NCBI GenBank assembly: GCA_044224315.1
Contig: JBGAKR010000005.1
Coordinates: forward strand, 1 to 64,000
Origin: JAGXTF01 sp044224315
GTDB taxonomy: Bacteria; Bacteroidota; Bacteroidia; NS11-12g; UBA955
DNA length: 64,000 bases
Reading direction: 5' to 3'
Shown: one piece after another, positions 33,397 through 42,211 of the stretch
How the letters are laid out: the number at the start of each line of letters is the position of its first letter
Numbering within the stretch: the stretch's first letter is position 1
Notes under the pieces: model-generated
What the model saw: the letters and a program-made list of their open reading frames with translations, nothing else
Told to the model about the DNA's origin: nothing
Databases searched by the model: none
Program-made: the position numbers and the translations under genes

Positions 33397-33900
33397 TTAG
33401 AACACAAATCGTACCGCCAAACCTGGGTCCAGCGCGGTCATCCAATATCCGGCAGAGTTTCTCTCTATGTATGGTTTCACATCCATGCTGAAGGTTACTG
33501 GTGCAGTTTTTAATTTATATTCCAATCCTAAAATCCCATCAATTCCTGCCATATTCTCATTCAAATAGTAATCATAATATTTTCTATTTCTGGGATAATA
33601 AAAATATCGGGTTTGATAGGTTGAAATGTGGAATCCTCCGCCATAATAGTAGCTCAAATTTGGGGTACCTGTATTCTTATAGGTTTCAATCAACAAAGTT
33701 AAATTGGCATCATAAGGACGGAATCCAAACATTCCTTCAATGTAATTGCGGTTGCCTATATTCTGCTTTACAGAAATTCCGCTGGTCCATCCGGTTCTGA
33801 AGCCAAAAGCAGTGTTATACAACTTTTGTCCATGGACCTGATTGGTTGCACAAAATGCCAGCAACCAGGTTAATCGTTTGATTCTTTTTAGGTTTTTCAT
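33397..33900 (-). CDS. Small outer-membrane beta-barrel protein
   Basis: This is a 167-residue exported protein. After a signal peptide ending NQVHGQ come amphipathic strands (NTAFGFRTGWTSGISVKQNIG, NYIEGMFGFRPYDANLTLLIETY, LSYYYGGGFHIST, MAGIDGILGLEYKLK, VTFSMDVKPYIE) and a final strand ALDPGLAVRFVF ending in Phe. An eight-strand barrel is likely. It is 37 bases upstream of the DUF4382 lipoprotein gene and probably co-transcribed with it. A strong palindrome lies 121-145 bases upstream of its start, where an enhancer site for the adjacent NtrC-type regulator would be expected. Confidence 0.78.
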   Translation of the reverse strand: MKNLKRIKRLTWLLAFCATNQVHGQKLYNTAFGFRTGWTSGISVKQNIGNRNYIEGMFGFRPYDANLTLLIETYKNTGTPNLSYYYGGGFHISTYQTRYFYYPRNRKYYDYYLNENMAGIDGILGLEYKLKTAPVTFSMDVKPYIERNSAGYWMTALDPGLAVRFVF

Positions 33901-34020
33901 AGTGCTTAACGATTAGGGTTGTTTACCGAATAGATTTCAATCTTTATTCCATCTATGCCAATCATTCATTTTCAAGCACATAGCCAATAGAAAGGAATTA
34001 ATTCCTTTGCATTTTGCCTT

Positions 34021-34045
34021 TTATTTTCTCATTTTGAGAAAATAA
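34021..34045. promoter_or_regulatory. Perfect 11-bp inverted repeat, candidate enhancer/operator
   Basis: Arms TTATTTTCTCA (34021-34031) and TGAGAAAATAA (34035-34045) surround TTT. It lies between the response-regulator stop and the barrel gene, 121-145 bases upstream of the latter's start. There is no T run after it on the minus strand, so it is not a normal terminator. Its core TTTCTCA-N3-TGAGAAA recurs at 38857. Confidence 0.6.
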
Positions 34046-34052
34046 TGGGGAG

Positions 34053-35405
34053 TTAATCCGCCTGAAACTCCTTAAGAATGCGATAAATTGTAGCCGGACT
34101 TATATCCAATTTTTGCGCAACTGTTTGAATATCTTTTTGGTATTTATTCAGCATAAATTGAATGATTTTATAAGTATATTCTCTCAAGGTAAATTCTGAC
34201 TGTAATAATTGCTGTAACTCATCCGAACGCTGAAAAACAAGATCTGATGGAGTAACATAATCCGTATCGGACAATACAACGGCAGTTTCAATCACTGATT
34301 TCAATTCGCGTACATTGCCTGGAAATGAATGCGACAACAACAAGGATTGTGCTTCTGGTGTTAATTTTTTTTCTCTAATTTTATTCTCAGAACAAAAGCG
34401 TTGTATGAATTCTGAAGCCAGAATTAATACATCATGCCCACGCTCTCTAAGCGGCGGCAATTGCAGAGTTAAACCCATGATGCGGTAATACAAATCCTCT
34501 CTGAATGTTCCGTTTTTTACTTCTTCTGCCAGGTTTTTATGTGTGGCAACAATTAATCTGAAATTTGTTTTTTTAATTGAATTGCTTCCAATGGGTGAGT
34601 ATTCTTTTTCCTGTAAAACCCTCAACAATTTGGTTTGTAAGGCCAAATCCAACTCTGCAATTTCATCCAAAAAAAGAGTGCCATTATTGGCTTCTTCAAA
34701 TCGTCCTTTGCGAGCACTAATGGCACCCGTAAATGCCCCTTTTTCGTGACCAAACAATTCGCTTTCTACCAACTCTTTAGACAGTGCCGCAATATTTACC
34801 GGAACATAGGCTTTATCCCTGCGATCTGAATTATAATGAATGGCTTTAGCTACCAATTCTTTTCCGGTGCCGGTTTCTCCCGTAATAAAAATATTAATAT
34901 TGGTATTTGCCGCCTTGCGCATCAATTCAAATACTGCAAGCAAAGATTTGCTATTGCCTATTATAGCAGATTGGAAATCATATTTCTTTTCAACTTCCTG
35001 CTGTAAAACGGCAATTTTCTTTTCCAGGTTGGTGGTGCGAATTAGGTGGCTTAGGGTATTTAAAAGCCGTTCCTTTATTTCGGTATTTTTTACCAGGTAA
35101 TCATAAGCACCATCTTTAAGCAATCCAACTGCAACTTCAATCTCCTCCTGCTCGCTGATCACCACCACTTTAATTGAATCATTAATACTTTTTATTTGAT
35201 GTATCAATTCATCACCCGTCATATCGGGCAGGCGGTAATCTACCGTAATCAAATCAGGTTGTTTGTTCAAGTTTTTAAGCAATTCTCCTGCGGTAGTAAA
35301 GCTCTCCACTTCTACTTCCGGATTTAATGATACCGTGTGCACAATAAGCTTATTGTACCAAGCATCATCCTCTACTACAAACACTTTAAATAGGCGATTT
35401 GGCAT
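34053..35405 (-). CDS. NtrC-family sigma-54-dependent response regulator
   Basis: This is a 450-residue regulator from ATG 35405 (455 from 35420). The receiver domain covers about 1-120, with the phospho-acceptor Asp in LITVDYRLPDMTGDE and an acidic pocket VVEDDAW. The AAA+ domain covers about 140-375, with Walker A GETGTGKELVAKAIH, the sigma-54 contact loop GAFTGA, Walker B TLFLDEIAELDL and arginine fingers in FREDLYYRI. The C-terminal helix-turn-helix is IQTVAQKLDISPATIYRILKEF. It activates sigma-54 promoters from distant sites after phosphorylation. The hybrid kinase upstream is the likely partner, and the palindromes at 34021 and 38857 are candidate targets. Confidence 0.93.
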   Translation of the reverse strand: MPNRLFKVFVVEDDAWYNKLIVHTVSLNPEVEVESFTTAGELLKNLNKQPDLITVDYRLPDMTGDELIHQIKSINDSIKVVVISEQEEIEVAVGLLKDGAYDYLVKNTEIKERLLNTLSHLIRTTNLEKKIAVLQQEVEKKYDFQSAIIGNSKSLLAVFELMRKAANTNINIFITGETGTGKELVAKAIHYNSDRRDKAYVPVNIAALSKELVESELFGHEKGAFTGAISARKGRFEEANNGTLFLDEIAELDLALQTKLLRVLQEKEYSPIGSNSIKKTNFRLIVATHKNLAEEVKNGTFREDLYYRIMGLTLQLPPLRERGHDVLILASEFIQRFCSENKIREKKLTPEAQSLLLSHSFPGNVRELKSVIETAVVLSDTDYVTPSDLVFQRSDELQQLLQSEFTLREYTYKIIQFMLNKYQKDIQTVAQKLDISPATIYRILKEFQAD

Positions 35406-35426
35406 ATTCCCTGCATACAAAGGAAC

Positions 35427-35463
35427 TAAAAAACAGGCTTAAAACCCCAGTTTTTTTTAAGCC
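35427..35463 (-). terminator. Terminator between the kinase and the response-regulator genes
   Basis: On the minus strand GGCTTAAAA and TTTTAAGCC pair around a ten-base loop and are followed by TGTTTTTT. It separates the kinase transcript from the regulator gene, which therefore may have its own promoter or depend on read-through. Confidence 0.75.
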
Positions 35464-35498
35464 ACAATCAAGCAAGCAGTTACACAAAACAGGAATCC

Positions 35499-37916
35499 TT
35501 ATTTATCAGGTTTAAAGGTCTCTAAACCCTTAAATTCGGCTTGGAGCAATCTTTCCAAGCTTGCATAAAGTTCGGGCAATTTATCCTTTCTCTCAGTTCT
35601 GGCTTCTGCTTCCATTTCTTTCAAAATTGAAACCACAGTTTTGAGATGCAAATGTCGGCAAGGAGGTACCATAACATGTGCCAAATCGCCAATTTCCTTC
35701 CATTTGGTTAACTCAATATTATTTCGCAATTCAACGAGATTCTTAGAAGTATTTTCAATAAAAACGGCAACCATTTCTTTGGCAAATGTTTCATCCCCAT
35801 CCGCCATTTTTAATAAATCAGTCATACTAAATTCAAGCTCACCCGGATTGCTTATCAATTTGGTTTCTATATTCACTTCCTGCATGAATGCATCATTTTC
35901 CGCCCATACTTTTCCTAAAATTTGAATTAATTCTATTTCAGAAAATGGCTTCTGCAATGCCAGGTGAATGCCTGAAAATTGTCCTTCATCCATAATTTCC
36001 TGCGGATTTCCGGCAGTTAAAGCTATCATCGGAGTAGCAAAATTTAAATGTTTTGAATTGCCTGCAATTCCACTCGCCACTTCAAATCCGGTAAGGCCTG
36101 GCATTCTTATATCCAATAAAACCGCATCATATTTATGCGCATTCAATAAGGATGCGGCATCGGTACCGTTAAAACAAACATCGTATCTGGCACCCCATTT
36201 TTTCAAAATGGTTTCCAATAACTTGGTATTGTACAACTCATCATCTGCAATTAAAAAATATTTATCCTTAAATTGTTTGCCAGACATTGTTTTCTTTGTA
36301 GACTTTGGCTTTGCCTGAGACAATCTGAATGGCAAGCCCACCGCAACCGAAGTACCTAGGCCTTTCTCGCTGGTTAATTTAATATTTCCTCCGAGCAATG
36401 TAACTAATTTTTTGGCGATAGTTAAGCCCAGACCTGTGCCTGTAAAACGGGCATTTTCAATCTGATTCTCCTGCTCATACTCTTCAAAAATCAGGTTTAG
36501 TTTTTCACCGGAAATGCCTTTGCCTGTATCCGAAATTATAATATTCAGATGGAGAATTGCATTGATTTTATCTAGCTCTGAATGAACTTTTATTTTTACA
36601 TTTCCCTTATCTGTAAATTTAACCGCATTGGCCAATAAATTAATGATTATTTGTTTAAAGCTTATTGCATCTCCTTCCACCATAGGAAGCGATTCTAAAT
36701 CACCCTCCTGCTTTAATTCCAAACCTTTTTCTTCAACCATAGGCTGAACAATTAAAACAGCATCATGCAGTGCTTCTCCGGGCAAGAAATCATCCGACCT
36801 TGGCACAAATTTATCGGCATCAATCCGCGAAATATCCAGAATATTGTTAATCAGATTTAATAGATGTTCGCTTGACTTTTTTATGATGGCAATTTCGGCC
36901 TGGGTGTCGCCTGTATGCCCAGGAGTGAGCAATTGTCCGGCAAACCCTATTATGGCATGCAAGGGAGTTCGAATCTCGTGCGACATGTTGGCTAAAAACA
37001 TTTCTTTTGCGACCGCCAGCTTTTCAGAACTGCGTTTTGCCAATGCAAGTTGCCGCGTAATTTCGCGCACTTTTTGAATATAACTAACTATGACGTATCC
37101 CATTAAAAACATGAGTACTGCCAGCACAATGCAAAACACAGCTATCAGCACATTGGTTTGGGAAGCCAGGGCATCCGCTTCTTTGGATTGTAACAAAATA
37201 CCACGCTGATATTTAATTTCTAACTGATTAATTAAATTGCGTATTCGAGCCATAATCTGCCCATCTTTTTGGGTAATTTCCAACATCACCTTTGCACGTT
37301 CAGCTGCATTTTCAGCTTCAAGGTAACGCATAGTTTCAATCTCAGTTTGAATGTCCAATTCAGGTATGGTTGCTCCGCCTGATTTACGTTTGCGGGTGCC
37401 AAATATCTTCTTAAGAAAACCCGACTCCGCATCAGTTCCTGTAATTGCATCCGGGCTTGCTTTTTCAGACAATTCCTCCAGAATGGCCTGCATTCTGCCG
37501 GTATCCCTTGCGTTTACAAATTGGTTTAATACAATAAATTTTAATTGCACCAGATTACTTAAAGAATCTACCATCGCTCCGGATGAATCCAAAGATTGAA
37601 TTTTCTTCAACCGTTTCAGATTCTTATCTATATGGTTCACAGTTTCGGAATAAGGTACTAGGTACTTCGGTTGGTTGGTAATTGTAAAAGATTTTATATA
37701 GCCTTCGGCATCAGAAATTTGTGAAATTATAATTTTCATTAAATATAATCTTTCATCGGGGTGGGCACTTTTTTCTACCCCCTTTACTATTTTATTCATT
37801 GAAAACCAAGCCAATATCCCAATTGATACCACTACCAGTACTGCACCGGCAAATCCAAGCATCAATCGCCATTCGATGGTAATTTTCTTTACTGGTTTTT
37901 TTAATATCCTGTTCAT
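35499..37916 (-). CDS. Hybrid sensor histidine kinase with receiver and Hpt domains
   Basis: This is an 805-residue membrane kinase. Two transmembrane helices (about 20-40 and 258-282) enclose a helical periplasmic sensor of the CHASE3 or four-helix type. A coiled linker leads to HisKA with the phosphorylated His in NMSHEIRTPLHA (about 313). HATPase_c follows with the N box NLLANAVKFT, the G1 box DTGKGI and G2 GTGLGLTIAKKL. A receiver domain (about 548-665) has Asp in AVLLDIRMPG. The C-terminal Hpt domain has His in GDLAHVMVPPC (about 744), so the kinase carries a full phosphorelay. The DUF4382-like gene lies just upstream. Its output is probably the NtrC-like regulator that follows. Confidence 0.93.
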   Translation of the reverse strand: MNRILKKPVKKITIEWRLMLGFAGAVLVVVSIGILAWFSMNKIVKGVEKSAHPDERLYLMKIIISQISDAEGYIKSFTITNQPKYLVPYSETVNHIDKNLKRLKKIQSLDSSGAMVDSLSNLVQLKFIVLNQFVNARDTGRMQAILEELSEKASPDAITGTDAESGFLKKIFGTRKRKSGGATIPELDIQTEIETMRYLEAENAAERAKVMLEITQKDGQIMARIRNLINQLEIKYQRGILLQSKEADALASQTNVLIAVFCIVLAVLMFLMGYVIVSYIQKVREITRQLALAKRSSEKLAVAKEMFLANMSHEIRTPLHAIIGFAGQLLTPGHTGDTQAEIAIIKKSSEHLLNLINNILDISRIDADKFVPRSDDFLPGEALHDAVLIVQPMVEEKGLELKQEGDLESLPMVEGDAISFKQIIINLLANAVKFTDKGNVKIKVHSELDKINAILHLNIIISDTGKGISGEKLNLIFEEYEQENQIENARFTGTGLGLTIAKKLVTLLGGNIKLTSEKGLGTSVAVGLPFRLSQAKPKSTKKTMSGKQFKDKYFLIADDELYNTKLLETILKKWGARYDVCFNGTDAASLLNAHKYDAVLLDIRMPGLTGFEVASGIAGNSKHLNFATPMIALTAGNPQEIMDEGQFSGIHLALQKPFSEIELIQILGKVWAENDAFMQEVNIETKLISNPGELEFSMTDLLKMADGDETFAKEMVAVFIENTSKNLVELRNNIELTKWKEIGDLAHVMVPPCRHLHLKTVVSILKEMEAEARTERKDKLPELYASLERLLQAEFKGLETFKPDK

Positions 37917-37928
37917 TTTGCTTGTTTT

Positions 37929-38744
37929 TTATTGTTGAAAATACACTTCACTTATTTCTCCCTGAATAACTTTCACTTCGGTAAACCACGATTGCTTTTG
38001 ATGGGGCAATCGCAATTTGCTTTTTAGTGGTCGGGTTAATATGGTATAATTTGCAGGTTCAATTCCACGCATTAAAAAAGCGCCGGTCATATTGGTATAG
38101 GCACTAAATGTTTCTTTAAAATTGGTGGCGTAAACAATAGCTCGCTGACTGCCAGGCACCACCCCCCAAAAACCTGTATCGGGATCAGAAATATGGGTAA
38201 TAACAGGATTTAATTCAAAAAAAGGATTTGCAAAACGCACCGACCTCGACACATCGAAATCAATTAAAACTGATGTATTCGTAGAGAACACAACCGGAGT
38301 TTCTAACTCGATTTCAACCTGATTGCTATTTTTTAAATACAAATTGATTTGCTTTTTTGTAATTAAATGATTGTTTTTTATTTTCTCTTCATCTTCTACC
38401 AACAGAACATTATTAGCGCCAAATTTAATCCGCAAATGGGTAAAAATTTCTATTTTACCCTGAATGAGTTTTTTATGTGCAAGTTCCAACTCACGGCCAT
38501 TGGTTAGTTGCAGCACATCAAATCGGGCATTGACAATATCCATGGGTTGCCAGCCTCCATCCAGTGAATAAACCTCTACCTCCAGTACCTCTACGATCAG
38601 GCCTTTAAAACTGGCTGGGTTGTCGGTAATACGAACAGTAAATACCGGGGCTGCCAACGATGCGGCATACAGGGTTTTGGCAAAAGTCGAAAAAATTGAC
38701 CCCTGTTTTTTTACTTTTTCAAGTTCTATGATTTGCCCACCCAT
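37929..38744 (-). CDS. DUF4382-like protein
   Basis: This is a 271-residue protein read from ATG 38744 (a TTG at 38747 is also in frame). The block order VFTVRITDNPASFKGLIVEVLEVEVYS, WQPMDIVNARFDVLQLTNG, KIEIFTHLRIKFGANNVLLVED, then INLYLKNSNQVEIELETP and VLIDFDVSRSV mirrors the DUF4382 lipoprotein at 32814. A C-terminal segment (about 195-271, IVYATNFKETFSAYTNMTGAFLMRGIEPANYTI) resembles a carboxypeptidase-regulatory-like sandwich. No clear signal peptide or lipobox is seen, though a short hydrophobic stretch (TLYAASLAAPVF) is near the start. It is 12 bases before the hybrid kinase gene and likely in one operon with it. Confidence 0.75.
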   Translation of the reverse strand: MGGQIIELEKVKKQGSIFSTFAKTLYAASLAAPVFTVRITDNPASFKGLIVEVLEVEVYSLDGGWQPMDIVNARFDVLQLTNGRELELAHKKLIQGKIEIFTHLRIKFGANNVLLVEDEEKIKNNHLITKKQINLYLKNSNQVEIELETPVVFSTNTSVLIDFDVSRSVRFANPFFELNPVITHISDPDTGFWGVVPGSQRAIVYATNFKETFSAYTNMTGAFLMRGIEPANYTILTRPLKSKLRLPHQKQSWFTEVKVIQGEISEVYFQQ

Positions 38745-38856
38745 CAATGGTGCTATTACAAACCCGCGTCCAATTTTTTTATGAATTTACTTTTACTTTA
38801 ATTAATAAACTATCAATCGGTTAAACGCCACTGATTAAGAACACAACACTTCAGAA

Positions 38857-38917
38857 TTTCTCAAATTGAGAAAACCATCCTCAATTTGAAATTCGCAGGG
38901 TGGTTCTCAAAATTCAA
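38857..38917. promoter_or_regulatory. Cluster of TTTCTCA-N3-TGAGAAA palindromes
   Basis: A perfect copy TTTCTCA-AAT-TGAGAAA is at 38857-38873. Degenerate copies follow at 38879-38891 (CCTCA-ATT-TGAAA) and 38904-38917 (TTCTCA-AAA-TTCAA). The perfect copy lies 113-129 bases upstream of the DUF4382-like gene and the group also precedes the S46 peptidase gene. The core is identical in its arms to that at 34021-34045. I could not find a good -24/-12 sigma-54 promoter nearby. Confidence 0.55.
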
Positions 38918-38939
38918 TGCACACAATTCCTTGATTGTA

Positions 38940-38947
38940 TACCTTTG
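38940..38947 (+). promoter_or_regulatory. -7 element (TACCTTTG) of the S46 peptidase gene
   Basis: TACCTTTG matches TAnnTTTG. ATG 38954 follows after only six bases, so the mRNA is probably leaderless or nearly so. This places the earlier in-frame ATG (38900) upstream of transcription. Confidence 0.65.
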
Positions 38948-38953
38948 CAGTAT

Positions 38954-41080
38954 ATGTTTCAACTAAAACGCGCAACCGGGATTGCTTTGTTTTCTTTACT
39001 CAGCGTGGTGCTTTTATCTCATAAAAAAGACGAAGGCATGTTTCCCCTCAACTACCTGAATGAGGCCGAACTGCAAAAAGCCGGTATGAAACTTACCGTT
39101 AAAGAAATTTTCAACCCTGGCGAGATTGCTCTTACCAATGCACTGGTAAAATTAGGTGGCTGCACTGGATCATTTATATCGGATGAAGGCCTGATAATTA
39201 CCAACCACCACTGCGTTTATGGTGGTGTTTCCAACCTTAGCAATGCAGAGCACAATTATCTCGAAAACGGATTTGTAGCTGCCAACCACGAGGCCGAATT
39301 ACCCATAGATATGCCTTGCCGCATTACCCAAAGCTATGAAGATGTTTCCACACGTGTATTAAAAGGGGTGGCCGACAATATGGAACCTGCTGACCGTGCT
39401 GTAAAAATTGGAGAAAATATCAAAGCCATTATTAAAGAAGAAAAAGAAAAAACACCCGATCTTTCGGTAGAAATCAGTGAAATGTTTACAGGTAAAAGCT
39501 ATACCCTGTTTCGTTATTTCCTGATTACGGATGTACGATTGGTTTTTGTTCCACCGGTAACCATAGGTCAGTTTGGTGGCGACCTCGACAACTGGGAATG
39601 GCCGCGGCACAATGGAGATTTCAGCATAGTGCGCGCTTATGTAGGAAAGGATGGCAAGCCAGCCAAATACAGCAAAAACAATATTCCCTATAAGCCAGCC
39701 AAACATTTAAAAATAAATGCCAAAGGTACCCGTGAAAATGATTTCGTATTTATTATGGGATACCCAGGCCGCACCTTTCGCCATGAAAGTGCTCCTTACA
39801 TGAAATTTCAGGAAGAATTTCAACTGCCTGAGACTCAGAAATTCTATAAATTTCTAATAGATCAAATGCGCGAAAAAAGTGAGGGCGATACCAATAAATT
39901 TTTAGCCTTTGCAGGCAATATCCAGGGTTTGGAAAACACAGAAAAAAATTATCGTGGCAAAATCCAGGGCTTAAAACGTACCAATCTGGTAATGCGCAAG
40001 TTTGAAGATGAGGCAGCCATGGAACTAATGGTAAAAAACGACCCTGAAATGGCTTCTTTCAAAAATGTAATTCCTGATTTAAATGCGCATTGGGCAGCAA
40101 AGCAAACAATTGCCAATGCTCGCTATAACTACAATTGGTTTTCTAATGAATGCAATCCCTTTTACGCAGCACAGGTAATATGCCTGAGTGAAGAGCAATT
40201 GGATACCGCTAAAAACAAAGCATTCAGAAATCAGGTAATAACCCAAATGCAAAAATCCCTCACTCAGAATTACAGTATAGTGGATATCAAATACGAAAAG
40301 GCAGTGCTCATTGAAATGCTGGGAAGGATTCGAAAATTCAATCCTGCAGTGAATAAAATTCTGGGGAAACTAAATCCTGAGCAGTGGGTAGCTAAAATCA
40401 GCTCCAAAGAAAAACTGTTTGATACATCCTGGGTGAATTCCAACATGCGAAAAAAACCCATGGCATTGGTAGAATATGAAGGGCCATTGGTGAAATTATT
40501 CGAAGCTCTGGAAAAGGATATGATTGAAAAGGAAAAATCCTGGACCGAAATTGACCTTAAAATAAAAGCCCTGATGCCTCGCTATTTGGCCATTAAACAA
40601 AAATTTAAAAACAGCCAGTTCATTCCCGATGCAAACAGTACCTTGCGGCTTACGTATGGCTATATAAAAAGGTTTTCTCCCAATGATGCAGAAATAAACC
40701 TGCCATATACCACCTTGCGAGGGGTATTTGAAAAAGCCAATACCGCACCCGATTACCGCTTACCAAAAATGCAGGCCGATAATTTGCAGCCCAAAGAAAT
40801 ACCCGCATTTTTCAAAGACCCTGAAACGGGAGAAGTGATTGTATGTTTCTTATACAATATGGATACAACCGGCGGGAATAGTGGAAGCCCTGTGCTAGAT
40901 GCCAACGGAGATCTCATTGGGGTGAACTTCGACCGCAGTTTTACCGCCACTATAAACGACTATGCCTGGAACGACAAATACAGCCGAAGCATAGGGGTAG
41001 ATATTAGGTATGTGCTATATGTAATGAAATATGTGGGCAAAGCCGATCATGTGTTGGCCGAGCTCGGAGTAACACTTTAA
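38954..41080 (+). CDS. S46 family dipeptidyl-peptidase, DPP11-type
   Basis: This is a 708-residue exported serine peptidase that removes dipeptides from peptide N-termini in the periplasm. A signal peptide or anchor is at residues 8-22. The chymotrypsin-like triad is visible: His in LIITNHHCVYG (85-86), Asp in NWEWPRHNGDFS, and Ser in GGNSGSPV (about 643). Eighteen residues after the Ser is Arg (GVNFDRS), the position that in Porphyromonas DPP11 is Arg and fixes Asp/Glu at P1, while DPP7 has Gly. Acidic specificity is therefore predicted. ATG 38954 is chosen from the promoter position. Such enzymes feed di-peptides to amino-acid-fermenting or proteolytic Bacteroidota. Confidence 0.92.
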   Translation: MFQLKRATGIALFSLLSVVLLSHKKDEGMFPLNYLNEAELQKAGMKLTVKEIFNPGEIALTNALVKLGGCTGSFISDEGLIITNHHCVYGGVSNLSNAEHNYLENGFVAANHEAELPIDMPCRITQSYEDVSTRVLKGVADNMEPADRAVKIGENIKAIIKEEKEKTPDLSVEISEMFTGKSYTLFRYFLITDVRLVFVPPVTIGQFGGDLDNWEWPRHNGDFSIVRAYVGKDGKPAKYSKNNIPYKPAKHLKINAKGTRENDFVFIMGYPGRTFRHESAPYMKFQEEFQLPETQKFYKFLIDQMREKSEGDTNKFLAFAGNIQGLENTEKNYRGKIQGLKRTNLVMRKFEDEAAMELMVKNDPEMASFKNVIPDLNAHWAAKQTIANARYNYNWFSNECNPFYAAQVICLSEEQLDTAKNKAFRNQVITQMQKSLTQNYSIVDIKYEKAVLIEMLGRIRKFNPAVNKILGKLNPEQWVAKISSKEKLFDTSWVNSNMRKKPMALVEYEGPLVKLFEALEKDMIEKEKSWTEIDLKIKALMPRYLAIKQKFKNSQFIPDANSTLRLTYGYIKRFSPNDAEINLPYTTLRGVFEKANTAPDYRLPKMQADNLQPKEIPAFFKDPETGEVIVCFLYNMDTTGGNSGSPVLDANGDLIGVNFDRSFTATINDYAWNDKYSRSIGVDIRYVLYVMKYVGKADHVLAELGVTL

Positions 41081-41148
41081 TTTTTACCGATATTTCATTG
41101 TTTTTCAACTCCTTATTTGGGGGTTGAATGCTGTATACAAGCAAAATT

Positions 41149-41190
41149 TAATGGTTTATTAAACCAGATATAAACTGATATAATGGTTTA
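41149..41190. repeat. TAATGGTTTA direct repeat with a palindrome, possible operator
   Basis: TAATGGTTTA occurs at 41149-41158 and 41181-41190, 32 bp apart (three helical turns). The first copy is part of the perfect dyad TGGTTTATTAAACCA (41152-41166). It lies 88-129 bases upstream of the next gene. Function unknown. Confidence 0.4.
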
Positions 41191-41277
41191 GTCAATTCAT
41201 ACAGCCCCTTTATAAAAGGGTGTATAGACTCTTCTGAGGATTGGATTACTTTGAATACATAAACTACCCCAAAAGCT

Positions 41278-42057
41278 ATGTTACGCACTGCATTTTTTAC
41301 CGTTTCACTGAGCATGCTTGGCAGCGCATTTGCTTATGCTACAGACGGGGTGAAACAACCCGACAATGTAGCTGTACCCGATGTAAATTGGGTGAAAACT
41401 GAAGTTAAACAGATTTTTGAAAACAAAGTAACCGGAAATGGGGAGAACATTGCCGAATTGCTGAGTATAGATTTAAACAATCTTACAGCCAGCTCTTTGG
41501 TGGTTGCCAGCGGTCATTTTACCGATAAAACTGCACGTCAGATATTGATTACCGTGCCAGGTACTGCTAAAGGCGAGTCTGACCTGGGATGGGAAACCAA
41601 CCTATGGCTGCTTGTGCAGGTAGATTCAAACAAAACCTACAAAACCATTTCCAGTATTCGGGGTGATGTAGCCTACCAAAATTCTGTTATGGATATGGAT
41701 GGTGATAGTTTTGACGAGATATCTATGGTAAATCGCACCCTATCAAATGGGGTACAACGCATAGCCTATAAATTGTTCAGCTTTAAAACCAATAGCTTGA
41801 TGTATGTAAGCCAAACCGAAGACCGCTGGACTTTGAACAAGGAAAACATGCGCAAATCCCTGGTAAAAGGCGACTTATTGTACAATGTTCTCGAAAACCA
41901 ATACGTAGACATTGACAATGATGGAAAACTGGAGATTGTAGAAAAGTGGATTGAATTCCGCTACAATGGCGGCAAGCGCATCAACGAAATAGAACAGAAA
42001 AAAACCATGAAAATCAGAAGCCGCATTCTTACCTTGAAAGACGGTGTATATCAATAG
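41278..42057 (+). CDS. Exported protein with EF-hand-like/FG-GAP-like acidic loops
   Basis: This is a 259-residue protein with a signal peptide of about 20 residues (ending SAFAYA). The mature part is beta-rich and contains two acidic loops, MDMDGDSFDEISM (about 139-151) and VDIDNDGKLEIVEKW (about 211-225). These resemble calcium-binding loops of FG-GAP/VCBS or dockerin-like repeats, so calcium binding is likely. I recognise no larger family. Likely periplasmic. It stands alone, with a terminator 35 bases after the stop and a repeated TAATGGTTTA element upstream. Confidence 0.65.
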   Translation: MLRTAFFTVSLSMLGSAFAYATDGVKQPDNVAVPDVNWVKTEVKQIFENKVTGNGENIAELLSIDLNNLTASSLVVASGHFTDKTARQILITVPGTAKGESDLGWETNLWLLVQVDSNKTYKTISSIRGDVAYQNSVMDMDGDSFDEISMVNRTLSNGVQRIAYKLFSFKTNSLMYVSQTEDRWTLNKENMRKSLVKGDLLYNVLENQYVDIDNDGKLEIVEKWIEFRYNGGKRINEIEQKKTMKIRSRILTLKDGVYQ

Positions 42058-42094
42058 AAACAACTGCCAAACAACAACAATAAACCCTCCAACT

Positions 42095-42130
42095 GGCCGG
42101 TATTCTTTTAGAATCCGGCCTTTCTTTTTC
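42095..42130 (+). terminator. Intrinsic terminator
   Basis: GGCCGG(T)ATTC (42095-42105) pairs with GAATCCGGCC (42111-42120) around TTTTA and is followed by TTTCTTTTTC. Confidence 0.85.
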
Positions 42131-42211
42131 TATCAACTTACCCATAAATGGGGTTTGTGACATTTGTCGCAATGTACCCTTACAAATCCGTACTTGCTTT
42201 GCAGTACAATT

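Noticed and set aside
33901..34020. Sigma-54 -24/-12 promoter before the barrel gene
   Set aside because: TGGCTATGTGCTTGAA and TGGCATAGATGGAATA keep the GG but lack the GC of the -12 element, so I do not call a promoter.
34021..34045. Intrinsic terminator after the response-regulator gene
   Set aside because: The stem is AT-rich and no T run follows on the minus strand; a protein-binding site fits better.
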